Of a DNA stretch of 64,000 nucleotides, positions 26,926 to 34,939 are shown piece after piece (within the stretch, counting starts at the first letter, position 1; each line of letters begins with the position of its first letter). The DNA comes from Embleya sp045207655 (GTDB lineage: Bacteria > Actinomycetota > Actinomycetes > Streptomycetales > Streptomycetaceae), in the NCBI RefSeq assembly GCF_045207655.1, contig NZ_CP108784.1:6696001-6760000 (forward strand), written 5' to 3'. Both the position numbers and the translations under genes were made by a program. The notes beneath the pieces were generated by a model, which saw only the letters and a program-made list of their open reading frames with translations, did no database searches and was not told the DNA's origin.

Positions 26926-27687
26926 ATGACCGTGCACTTCATCGGCGCCGGCCCCGGCGCGGCCGACCTGATCACGGTGCGGGGGCTGCGGATCATCGCC
27001 GCGTCGCCGGTGTGCCTGTACGCGGGCGCGCTGGTGCCGCGCGAACTGGTCGAGGCGGCGCCGCCCGGGGCCCGCCTCGTGGACACCGCCGAGCTGAACC
27101 TGGACCAGATCGTCGAGGAACTGCGGGCCGCACACGCGGCCGGGCACGACGTGGCCCGGCTCCACTCGGGGGACACCTCGTTCTTCAGCGCGGTGGCGGA
27201 GCAGCAGCGCCGCCTCGACGCGCTCGGCATCCCGTGGGACATCACCCCGGGCGTACCGGCGTTCGCCGCCGCCGCGGCGGCGATGGGCCGCGAACTGACG
27301 CTGCCCACGGTGGGCCAGACGGTGATCCTGACCCGGGTCGCGGGCAACGCGACGGCGATGCCGCCGGGCGAGGACCTGGCCACCCTGGGCCGGTCCGGCG
27401 CGCTGCTGGTGCTGCACCTGGCGGTGGGTCAGGTCGAGCGCGTGGTGGCCGAGTTGACCCCGCTCTACGGTGCGGACTGCCCGGTCGCGGTGGTCGCGCG
27501 CGCGTCGCGTCCGGACGAGTTGATCGTGCGCGGCGAACTCGTCGACCTGGTGTCCCTGGTGCGGGACAACGGCATCAAGGCGGTGGCGGTCATCATGGTC
27601 GGCCGCGTCCTGGGCGAACCGGGCTTCTGCGACAGCCACTTGTACAGCGAGATTCGCGACCGGACCGAGCCGAGGCCGGTCGGGTGA
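26926..27687 (+). CDS. cobM: Precorrin-4 C11-methyltransferase CobM
   Basis: A 253-residue SAM-dependent tetrapyrrole methylase. It opens MTVHFIGAGPGAADLITVRG and has the family segments SPVCLYAGALVP, ARLHSGDTSFFSA, WDITPGVPAFAAAAA and TVILTRVAGNATAMP, typical of CobM/CbiF. The start at 26926 has GAGGAG upstream and gives the normal N-terminus. It is four bases after cobL and the last gene in this direction; cbiD converges from the other side. Confidence 0.95.
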   Translation: MTVHFIGAGPGAADLITVRGLRIIAASPVCLYAGALVPRELVEAAPPGARLVDTAELNLDQIVEELRAAHAAGHDVARLHSGDTSFFSAVAEQQRRLDALGIPWDITPGVPAFAAAAAAMGRELTLPTVGQTVILTRVAGNATAMPPGEDLATLGRSGALLVLHLAVGQVERVVAELTPLYGADCPVAVVARASRPDELIVRGELVDLVSLVRDNGIKAVAVIMVGRVLGEPGFCDSHLYSEIRDRTEPRPVG

Positions 27688-27725
27688 GCCGGGCTGGCGG
27701 CGCCTGGTCGCCGGCCGGACAGGAC

Positions 27726-28937
27726 CTAGGCGGGCGCGGCCCGGCCGACGATGGTGCCGGTGCGGTTGATCGCGATCACGTCGACGGTGATCGGGAGTTC
27801 ACTGCCGCGCAGCAGGGTTCGGGCGGCGTCGCGGGCGGCCTCCGCGACGGCGTCGCCGAGCGGGACGTCCGCCGCGCGGGCCAGTTCGAGCGCGTGCAGG
27901 GCGGTGTTCGCGGCGCGGATGTGGGTGGCCAGGTCGGCGTCGCCGCCGACCGCCGTGGCCCGGTCGGCGAGCGCGTCCAGGTTCACCTGCGAACGGCCCG
28001 AGTGCAGGTCGAGGTGGCCGTCGGCGAGCTTGGAGAGCTTGGCGAAGCCACCGGCGATGGTCAGCCGCGGGATCGGGTGCCTGCGCAGGTACTTGAGCAG
28101 CGCGCCGGCGAAGTCGCCCATGTCCAGCAGCGCCGTGCCGGACAGGCCGTACACCTCGGCGCCGACCCGCTCGGAGGTGGTGCCGGTCGCGCCGAGCACG
28201 TGGGTCTCGCCGGTGGCCAGCGCGACGTCGATGCCACGGCGGATCGAGTCGATCCAGGCCGAGCACGAGTACGGGATCACGATGCCGGTGGTGCCCAGGA
28301 TGGACAGGCCGCCGAGGATGCCCAGCCGCGGGTTCCAGGTCTGTTCGGCGATCCGGGCGCCGTCGTCCACGGACAGTTCGACGGTGACGTCGCCGGTGCC
28401 GCCGTGCGCCGCGGCCACCCGGGCCACCGCCTCGCGAATCAGCTTGCGGGGGACGGGATTGACGGCCGGTTCGCCGACCGCGAGCGGCAGGCCGGGCAGG
28501 GTCACCGTGCCGACGCCCGGACCCGCGCGGAAGATCACGCCGGAACCGGGCGCGGCGTGCCGCACGGTGGCCCGGATCAGCGCGCCGTGGGTGACGTCCG
28601 GGTCGTCGCCGGCGTCCTTGACGACGCCGGCCATGGCGGTGCGGGGCGGGGGGTTCTCGGCTGTGGGGGCTTCGGTGGTGGAGTCTTGGGTTGTGGGGTC
28701 TTGGTTCGTGGGCTCTTGGGCTGTTCGTTCCTGGGTCGTGAGCTCTTGGGGCAAGAGGTCTCGGGTCGTGAGCTCTTCGACGGCGAGGGCGAACGCGGGC
28801 GTCTGGCCGCCGGGCAGCCACACGGTCACCGGGTCGGGAAACTCGCCGGTCAGCAGAGCCTGGTAGGCGGCCGTCGCGGCGGCGGTCGCGCATGCTCCGG
28901 TGGTCCACCCTCGGCGCAACTGATCGGGGCGGGTCAT
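27726..28937 (-). CDS. cbiD: Cobalt-precorrin-5B C1-methyltransferase CbiD
   Basis: A 403-residue corrin ring C1 methylase, opening RRGWTTGACATAAATAAYQAL and carrying AGVVKDAGDDPDVTHGA and GGLSILGTTGIVIPYS, all CbiD hallmarks. CbiD belongs to the anaerobic-type set but replaces CobF in many actinobacteria that otherwise use the oxygen-dependent pathway. Residues about 56-99 are a low-complexity Thr/Gln/Glu/Pro insert (such as TTQERTAQEPTNQDPTTQDS) absent from the usual family layout. The ATG at 28937 is 17 bases from the divergent cobK start. Confidence 0.93.
   Translation of the reverse strand: MTRPDQLRRGWTTGACATAAATAAYQALLTGEFPDPVTVWLPGGQTPAFALAVEELTTRDLLPQELTTQERTAQEPTNQDPTTQDSTTEAPTAENPPPRTAMAGVVKDAGDDPDVTHGALIRATVRHAAPGSGVIFRAGPGVGTVTLPGLPLAVGEPAVNPVPRKLIREAVARVAAAHGGTGDVTVELSVDDGARIAEQTWNPRLGILGGLSILGTTGIVIPYSCSAWIDSIRRGIDVALATGETHVLGATGTTSERVGAEVYGLSGTALLDMGDFAGALLKYLRRHPIPRLTIAGGFAKLSKLADGHLDLHSGRSQVNLDALADRATAVGGDADLATHIRAANTALHALELARAADVPLGDAVAEAARDAARTLLRGSELPITVDVIAINRTGTIVGRAAPA
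28641..28772 (-). repeat. cbiD: Degenerate in-frame repeat inside cbiD
   Basis: The insert is encoded by imperfect copies of a roughly 15-18-base unit; on the plus strand GGGTCGTGAGCTCTT occurs twice, with related CTTGGGTYGTGRG versions around it. The reading frame is kept. It is probably an expanded microsatellite-like tract encoding a flexible loop. Confidence 0.65.
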
Positions 28938-28954
28938 CGGGGGAGGAGCCAATC

Positions 28955-30004
28955 GTGAGCGGGTCGGGAGGGGCGCGTGCGGTGAGCGGGGCGACGGAAG
29001 CCGGTACCGCCGACGCGCCGATGATCGGGTCCGGCGACTCGCTCGTCTCGCTCGTCTCGCGCGGCTCGCTCGACTCGGTGGGCTCCGGTCATCCGCCGGG
29101 TCCGGTTGGTTCCGGCGGCCCGTTGGGCTCGGTTGGCTCCGGTGCTCCACCGGGCCCCGTTGCCTCCGGTGATCCGGTCGGCTTGGTTACTGCCGGTGAC
29201 GGGGGCCGTGTGGTGCTTGTGCTGGGAGGTACCGCCGAGGCTCGTGTGCTTGCCGCGCGGTTGGTGGACGTCCCGGGATTGCGTGTCGTGTCGTCGCTGG
29301 CCGGGCGTACCAGCGCGCCCGTGTTGCCGGTCGGCGAGACCCGCGTGGGCGGCTTCGGCGGCGTGCCCGGCCTGGTCGCGTGGTTGCGGGCGCGGGCCGC
29401 GGCGGCCGTGGTCGACGCCACCCACCCGTTCGCGGCACGGATCTCGGTGAACGCGGTCGCGGCCTGCGCCGAGGCCGGCGTCCCGCTGCTGCGCCTGCAA
29501 CGTCCGGGCTGGACCGCCGTGCCCGGCGACCGCTGGTACCCGGTCGACTCCGCCGACGAGGCCGCGCGGATCCTGCCCGGCCTGGCTCGGCGGGTCTTCC
29601 TGACCACGGGCCGCCTGGAGACCGCGCCCTACGCGCACCTGGACGACCTGTGGTTCCTGCTGCGCAGCGTCGAGCCGCCCACGGGTGCGTTGCCGCGCGC
29701 GTGCGAGGTGCTGTTGTCCCGAGGCCCGTTCACGGTCGGCGACGAGATCGCGCTGCTGCGTGACCGGCGCATCGACGCGCTCGTGACCAAGGACAGTGGC
29801 GGTGCCCTGACGGCGGCCAAACTCACCGCCGCCCGCGAGTTGGGTCTGCCGGTGGTGCTGATCCGCCGCCCCCGGGTGTGCGCACCGGAGCAGGTCACCG
29901 ACGCGGAGTCCGCCGCGCGGTGGGTCCTGGCCGGGCCTGCCGGGCCTGCCGGGCCTGCCGGGTCGACCGGGCCCGCCGAGCGGGCCGCGGCGGCCGAAGG
30001 GTGA
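28955..30004 (+). CDS. cobK: Precorrin-6A reductase CobK
   Basis: A 349-residue enzyme. The catalytic part begins near residue 84 (VVLVLGGTAEARVLAARLVD) and includes VDATHPFAARISVNAVAAC, VFLTTGR, LSRGPF and LVTKDSGG, diagnostic for CobK/CbiJ. It reduces precorrin-6A with NADPH. The preceding 80 residues are low complexity (repeats like PPGPVGSG), as is the tail (GPAGPAGPAG). The GTG at 28955 has GGAGGAG upstream, but a shorter form starting nearer the domain cannot be excluded. Confidence 0.92.
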   Translation: MSGSGGARAVSGATEAGTADAPMIGSGDSLVSLVSRGSLDSVGSGHPPGPVGSGGPLGSVGSGAPPGPVASGDPVGLVTAGDGGRVVLVLGGTAEARVLAARLVDVPGLRVVSSLAGRTSAPVLPVGETRVGGFGGVPGLVAWLRARAAAAVVDATHPFAARISVNAVAACAEAGVPLLRLQRPGWTAVPGDRWYPVDSADEAARILPGLARRVFLTTGRLETAPYAHLDDLWFLLRSVEPPTGALPRACEVLLSRGPFTVGDEIALLRDRRIDALVTKDSGGALTAAKLTAARELGLPVVLIRRPRVCAPEQVTDAESAARWVLAGPAGPAGPAGSTGPAERAAAAEG

Positions 30005-30022
30005 GTCGCGCACGCGACTCAC
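30001..30022 (+). terminator. Terminator hairpin at the cobK stop
   Basis: GTGAGTCGCG (30001-30010) and CGCGACTCAC (30013-30022) are perfect complements separated by two bases; the stop codon lies inside the left arm. There is no T run. It sits between the convergent cobK and cobIJ. Confidence 0.6.
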
Positions 30023-30150
30023 TGTGACACAGGACGGCCCCGAGTCGATCTTGGCGACCCGGCCGAGCCGCCGGCCCGTCGCGCCGGGCCGGCCCGGCGA
30101 ACGGCGCGGCTCGACCCGAGCGACGTACGCGAACATGGCCGGCCCGATCG

Positions 30151-31695
30151 TCAGGCCGGGTAGCGCCGCGGCGTGTACACGCCGGTGCTGCCGTCCGGGC
30201 GAGGGTAGGTGCGGGTCTGCGAGGAGCCGATGATCAGCAGCGTACGCATGTCCACCACCTCCGGGTCCAGGTCGGCCAGCCGGACCACGCGCACCGACTC
30301 GGTCGGGCCGCCGACGTCGCGGCCCACCACGACCGGGGTGTCCGGGCCGCGGTGCTTGAGGAACAGGTCGCGGGCCTCGGCGACCTGGGTGCGCCGGGTC
30401 TTGGAGGCCGGGTTGTAGATCGCGACCGCGAGGTCCGCCTCGGCGGCGGCGGTCAGCCGACGCTCGATCACCTCCCACGGCTTGAGGATCGCGGACAGGC
30501 TGATCACACAGAAGTCGTGGCCCAGCGGCGCACCCGCGCGGGACGCCACCGCCTGCATCGCCGACAGCCCGGCGACCACCCGGACCGGGACCTCGGTGGC
30601 CGTCTCGTGCGCGGCCTCCAGTACGGCCGACGCCATCGCGAACACGCCCGCGTCGCCGGAGGAGACCACCGCGACCCGGCCGCCCGCCTCGGCCAACGCG
30701 ATGGCGTGGCGCGCGCGTTCGGCCTCGACCCGGTTGTCGGTGCGGTGCCGCTTCTGGCCGGGCCGAGGTTGCACGCGGTCGACGTACGGGCCGTAGCCGA
30801 CCACGTGATCGGCGGCGGCGAGCGCGGCGTGCGCGTCGGGGGTGAGCCATTCCGGACCGGCCGGCCCCAGGCCGACCACGTCGATCGAGCCGATCTCGCC
30901 GGTGGGTTCGGGCAGCACGTACTCCGGTTCCGGCGCGCGCGGCGTGCGGTTGGTCGCGAACTCGCCGCCGGACGCCGCCGACGGGGTGATCACGAGGGAG
31001 AAGTACGGGACCTCGTCCGGGACTACATCGGCGAGCGGGCGCACCTGCTGCCGATCGGTGGTCGCGCGCTCCACGTACCAGGTGCGCTCGGCCAGCCCGG
31101 CCTGCTCGAACGCACCGCGCACCGCCGGGAAATGCCGCTTGCCGAGCTTGATCACCGCAGCCGAGTCGGCGGTCCGCAGCCGGGCCGCGAGCACGTCGGG
31201 CGGGAGCGTACCGGGCAGGATCGTCAGCACCTCGTCGTGCTGCACGAGCGGCCGGCCCAGCACGGCCGCCGCGCCGCTGACCGAGGTCACGCCGGGCACC
31301 ACCTCGACCTGATAGCGGTCGGCGAGGCGTTCGTGCCAGTACATGTACGAGCCGTAGAAGAACGGGTCCCCCTCGCACAGCACCGCGACATCGCGCCCGG
31401 CGTCCAGATGCGCGGCGATCTCGGCGGCGGTCGAGTCGTAGTAGTCGGCGAGCGCGCCGTCGTACCCGCCCGGGTGATCGGTGCTCTCGGTGGTCACCGG
31501 GTATTCGAGCGGGAGGCGGAGCTGAGTGTCGCTCAGATACGGCTCGGCGATGGTGATCGCGACGCCGCGCGCACCCTTCTTGACCGGGTAGGCGACCACG
31601 TCGGCCGAGGTGATCAGGCGATGCGCCTTCAGGGTGATCAGCTCGGGGTCGCCCGGGCCGAGGCCGATGCCGTACAGGCGGCCGGTGGTGGTCAC
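30151..31695 (-). CDS. cobIJ: Fused CobI-CobJ methyltransferase
   Basis: A 514-residue fusion of two tetrapyrrole methylases. The N-terminal half (about 1-240: YGIGLGPGDPELITLKAH, VLCEGDPFFYGSYMY, VEVVPGVTSVSGAAA) is precorrin-2 C20-methyltransferase. The C-terminal half (about 258-510: SIDVVGLGPAGPEWLTPDA, VVSSGDAGVFAMASAV, FCVISLSAILKPWEVIERRL) is precorrin-3B C17-methyltransferase, the ring-contraction methylase. Such fusions are common in actinobacteria. GTG 31695 has AGGAG six bases upstream. cobH lies 71 bases upstream in the same direction. Confidence 0.95.
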   Translation of the reverse strand: MTTTGRLYGIGLGPGDPELITLKAHRLITSADVVAYPVKKGARGVAITIAEPYLSDTQLRLPLEYPVTTESTDHPGGYDGALADYYDSTAAEIAAHLDAGRDVAVLCEGDPFFYGSYMYWHERLADRYQVEVVPGVTSVSGAAAVLGRPLVQHDEVLTILPGTLPPDVLAARLRTADSAAVIKLGKRHFPAVRGAFEQAGLAERTWYVERATTDRQQVRPLADVVPDEVPYFSLVITPSAASGGEFATNRTPRAPEPEYVLPEPTGEIGSIDVVGLGPAGPEWLTPDAHAALAAADHVVGYGPYVDRVQPRPGQKRHRTDNRVEAERARHAIALAEAGGRVAVVSSGDAGVFAMASAVLEAAHETATEVPVRVVAGLSAMQAVASRAGAPLGHDFCVISLSAILKPWEVIERRLTAAAEADLAVAIYNPASKTRRTQVAEARDLFLKHRGPDTPVVVGRDVGGPTESVRVVRLADLDPEVVDMRTLLIIGSSQTRTYPRPDGSTGVYTPRRYPA

Positions 31696-31766
31696 GCTGT
31701 GCTCCTGGGGGGTGGGTGGGGCGGTTCTCTTTCGCGACTTCTCGGCGTCGGGCTGTTGCCCGCCGC

Positions 31767-32396
31767 CTATTCCTGGTCGCTCGCGAGGGCGTTCAGGGCG
31801 GCGGCGGTCATCGCGCTGCCGCCGCGGCGGCCGTGTACGACGAGGTAGGGGATGCCGGCGGGGTGGTCGGCCAGGGCCTGCTTGGACTCGGCCGCGCCGA
31901 TGAAGCCGACCGGGATCCCGATGATCGCGGCGGGGTGCGGGGCGCCCTGGTCGATCAGTTCGAGCAGCCGGAACAGCGCGGTCGGCGCGTTGCCGACCGC
32001 GACCACGGCGCCGGCGAGGTCGTCGATCCACAGGTCCACGGCGGCGGCGCTGCGGGTGGTGCGCTGTTCGGCGGCCAGGACCGGAGTGCGCGGGTCGGCG
32101 AGCAGGCAGCGCACGTCGTTGTCCTTGGGCAGGCGCTTGCGCGTAACCCCGGACGCGACCATGTTCGCGTCACACAGGATCGGCGCACCGGCACGCAGCG
32201 CCTCGGCACCGGCACGGGCCACGTCGGGGTGGAAGCCGACGTCCTGCGGGAGGTCGGTCATGCCGCACGCGTGGATCATCCGGACGACGACGCGCGAGAC
32301 GTCCTCGGGAAAGCGGGACAGGTCCGCCTCGGCCCGGATGGTCGCGAACGAACGCCGATAGATCTCGGCGCCGTCCTTGATCCAGTCGTCGTCCAC
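31767..32396 (-). CDS. cobH: Precorrin-8X methylmutase CobH
   Basis: A 209-residue enzyme that moves the C11 methyl to C12 to form hydrogenobyrinate. Signature segments are VVVRMIHACGMTDL (with the catalytic His), APILCDANMVASGV, VGNAPTALFRLLELI and GIPVGFIGAAESK. The length is normal. GTG 32396 has GGAG eight bases upstream. It lies between cobG and cobIJ, all on the minus strand, and is likely in one transcript with them. Confidence 0.95.
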   Translation of the reverse strand: MDDDWIKDGAEIYRRSFATIRAEADLSRFPEDVSRVVVRMIHACGMTDLPQDVGFHPDVARAGAEALRAGAPILCDANMVASGVTRKRLPKDNDVRCLLADPRTPVLAAEQRTTRSAAAVDLWIDDLAGAVVAVGNAPTALFRLLELIDQGAPHPAAIIGIPVGFIGAAESKQALADHPAGIPYLVVHGRRGGSAMTAAALNALASDQE

Positions 32397-32505
32397 GTCG
32401 GCTGCTCCTTTGCCCGGGGGCGGGTGGTGATGGTCGTCGTCGTTCGTGTGGAGGGCATGGCGGTTCGTGCCCGATGAACCTGCCGGGCGGCGGGTCCGTC
32501 GACCG

Positions 32506-33828
32506 TCATGCCGGGGTGGACGGTGCGGGTGGCCCCGGTGCGGGTGCCCGCGCGGGGCCGGGGCCGGGGGTGGGCGCTCGGCCGGGCGGGACGGTTTCGT
32601 ACGTGCCGTCCTCGCGCGCGACCACAAGCGTCGCACCGGCGGGCTTGCCGCATGCGCGGGCACAGCCGACCCAGTGGGTGTCGGCGCGGCCGAGGGCTCC
32701 GGGGCGATCGGCGGCCGGACGATCCGCGTCCATCGGGGTGGTGTCCGCGAGGGCGGCGCCGATGAGGGAGCGGCCCAGGGCGTGGCGGGTGGCCTCGGTG
32801 CGTACGTCGGCCAGGGCCCGACGGCATGCGCCCAAGCCGCTGCACGCGGTTACGCCGCGCCACGGGGAAGCGGGGTCGCAGGGCAGGCCGGCTGCTTCGA
32901 GGGCGGCCGATGTCGCTGCCGGGTCGGTCATGTCGCGGATCACGACGCCTCTGGTGCCGGTGATGCGCAGTTCGGCCCGCAGGCCGACGAGGGCGGACAG
33001 ATGACGCCGCGTCAGGCGACCGAGCGGGACCAGGGCTCCGACGGCGAAGCGGCCGTCGGACTGCGGGAGTACGCCGATGGGCGGCCGGCTGCCGCTGCGG
33101 CGATGGGGCCCTGCGGGGCTCGGGCCGGCGGCCGCGGGCCCGCCGGTGGGACGCGGGAAGGGGGCGGCCCCGAGGGCGGCGGCGAACCGGGCCGCGCCGG
33201 AGGGGAGTTCGCGGATGTGCCAGGCCCCGGTGTCGGCGCGGGCGGCCAGGAACGCGCGGGCCGCGTGGACGATGGCCGCCGGGGCGTCGGCGGGGGCGAA
33301 TCGCCAGGTCGTGTCGTGGCCGGCGGCGTGCAGCGCGAAGGTGTCGCGGGCCGGCGCGACCAGGTCCAGGTCGTGGCGGGCGGAGGCGATCGGGATCCCG
33401 CCGTCGTCGATGCCGATCAGGAAGCGGCCGGACAGGGCGCTCAGATCCGGGGCCGCGCACAGGGCGTGGTCGACGGCGGTGAGTACGGCGTCCGCGTCCA
33501 GCAGCGCGTTCGGGTCGCGGCCGGCCAGTGGGCCGGCGAGGATGTTGCGCACCCGGTCGTGGCTGCGGGAGGGCATCAGGCCGGCCGCGGTGACGGCCTC
33601 GGCGAGGGCGGGCAGGTCGGCCTCGGCCAGGCCGCGCAGCTGGATGTTCGCGCGTGCCGTCAGGTCGATCGAACCGGTACCGAAACGCCCTGCCAGCTCG
33701 GCGAGTTCGTGTAGTTGGGCGGGGGTGAGCCGACCGCCCGGGAGGCGTACGCGCGCGATCAGGCCGTCGTCGGCCGGCGACGCGTCCACGACCCCGGGGC
33801 AGGCGTCGTCGCGCTCGCGGACCACCAC
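32506..33828 (-). CDS. cobG: Precorrin-3B synthase CobG
   Basis: About 440 residues. CobG is an oxygen-dependent monooxygenase with an Fe-S centre that makes precorrin-3B, marking the aerobic route. It has two ferredoxin-like halves; LTARANIQLRGL fits sulfite/nitrite reductase-like proteins, and cluster Cys are seen in TACSGLGACRRA and WVGCARACGKP. The C-terminus is Pro/Ala-rich. The start is uncertain: GTG at 33828 (AAGGG 11 bases upstream) or nearby GTGs at 33837 and 33825 are preferred over ATG 33930, which abuts the divergent Fur start and lies in the operator. Confidence 0.9.
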   Translation of the reverse strand: MVVRERDDACPGVVDASPADDGLIARVRLPGGRLTPAQLHELAELAGRFGTGSIDLTARANIQLRGLAEADLPALAEAVTAAGLMPSRSHDRVRNILAGPLAGRDPNALLDADAVLTAVDHALCAAPDLSALSGRFLIGIDDGGIPIASARHDLDLVAPARDTFALHAAGHDTTWRFAPADAPAAIVHAARAFLAARADTGAWHIRELPSGAARFAAALGAAPFPRPTGGPAAAGPSPAGPHRRSGSRPPIGVLPQSDGRFAVGALVPLGRLTRRHLSALVGLRAELRITGTRGVVIRDMTDPAATSAALEAAGLPCDPASPWRGVTACSGLGACRRALADVRTEATRHALGRSLIGAALADTTPMDADRPAADRPGALGRADTHWVGCARACGKPAGATLVVAREDGTYETVPPGRAPTPGPGPARAPAPGPPAPSTPA

Positions 33829-33913
33829 CGCACCCACCGCCCTTCGTCGCGCCTCGGTGCCTCGTATCGGTATGCCCGGCCTGTCACCCCATGTCGGGTT
33901 GTCGATCGGCCAG

Positions 33914-33930
33914 ATGCGACACTGTTGCAT
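33914..33930. promoter_or_regulatory. Fur-family operator between cobG and fur
   Basis: ATGCGAC (33914-33920), three bases, then GTTGCAT (33924-33930) form an inverted repeat with one mismatch. It lies directly before the Fur-family ATG and about 86 bases upstream of the proposed cobG start. Fur, Zur and Nur repressors bind sites of this size, and the TTGCA half-site recalls Nur boxes. Self-repression and control of cobG are inferred. Confidence 0.5.
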
Positions 33931-34428
33931 ATGGACGACGGTGTACAGCACCCCACCCCCGATCCGGTGGCCGAGGCGGTGCGGCAGATCCGCGCGCACG
34001 GCGAGCGGGTCACGGTGGCGCGTACCGCAGTGCTTCGGGTGCTGGCGGACGCCGACGAACATCTGAGCGCCGACGCGATCTTCGCCGCCGTCTCCCGGGC
34101 GGCGCCGGGCGTGCACCGGACCACCATCTACCGCGCGCTGGACGCACTCGAACGCCTCGACCTGGTCGCCTTCACCCGCCTGCGCCACGACGCGGCCACC
34201 TATCACCTGGCGGGCCACCTGGTCGGCGGCACACACGTGCACGTACGCTGCCGCGTCTGCGGCACGGTCAGCCACGCGCCGGGCGACCTGCTCGACGACG
34301 TCGCCTCCCGCCTGGCCGCCGAACAGGGCTTCGTCCTCGACCCGACAGCCGTCGCCCTCACCGGCCGCTGCGAAGCCTGCACGAAACCCCCCGCCCGCTT
34401 CGAAGCCCCCCGCCGAAACCGCCCCTGA
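33931..34428 (+). CDS. Fur-family metalloregulator
   Basis: A 165-residue ferric-uptake-regulator-like protein. The N-terminal winged helix (about 10-90) includes VTVARTAVLRVLADADEHLSADAIF and HRTTIYRALDALERLDLV. The dimerisation/metal domain has GGTHVHVRCRVCGTVSHAPGD and GRCEACTK, giving two C-x2-C pairs for structural zinc, plus the regulatory His set. It could sense iron, zinc, nickel or cobalt; being next to cobalamin genes favours nickel, cobalt or zinc. No ribosome site precedes ATG 33931, so the mRNA may be leaderless. Confidence 0.85.
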   Translation: MDDGVQHPTPDPVAEAVRQIRAHGERVTVARTAVLRVLADADEHLSADAIFAAVSRAAPGVHRTTIYRALDALERLDLVAFTRLRHDAATYHLAGHLVGGTHVHVRCRVCGTVSHAPGDLLDDVASRLAAEQGFVLDPTAVALTGRCEACTKPPARFEAPRRNRP

Positions 34429-34939
34429 CCCACACCCGACCACGATCACCCGGTCGAGGACGTCCGGCACTTCGCCCGATCGACCGGCTTCACTCGACCA
34501 TCGGGCGTCACGTTCCGTTGCTGCGGGGTCGGGTCGAGGGTGTGCGTGCCGTCGTGGCGCACCGGCGCCGCCCGACCATCCGGCATTGCGCGCCGATCCT
34601 GCGGCACCGGCCGAGCACGTCCCGGAGCCCCCTCCCACCCAGCCGGACGCCGACACCCGCACAGCAAGTGAGAGCCGAACCGAACGCCCCGCGCCCCGCC
34701 GACACCGACGTGCGCCCGGCACGGGACGCGCTACGCCCGGCCACTCCCGCCGCCACGCAGCGCGGGCTCGGCGCCGCGACCGGACCGCCGCGCCGCCGCC
34801 CTGCCACGCCGGCCCACTTCCCTGCCGCGCCGATCCCCGGCCGGTCCACTTCCGGCCGTCGCGCCGCCCACGCTCATCGCCGCGTCGACCGGGGTTGTGT
34901 TGGGTTCTTCGCGGGGTGCGGTGTGTGGTGGGGGTGGGG
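34429..34939. other. Intergenic stretch with no convincing gene
   Basis: About 510 bases between the Fur-family gene and the deacetylase. Open frames on both strands are Arg/Pro/Ala-rich, typical of random translation of GC-rich DNA, and lack good ribosome sites. I see no terminator, repeat or RNA gene. Confidence 0.5.
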
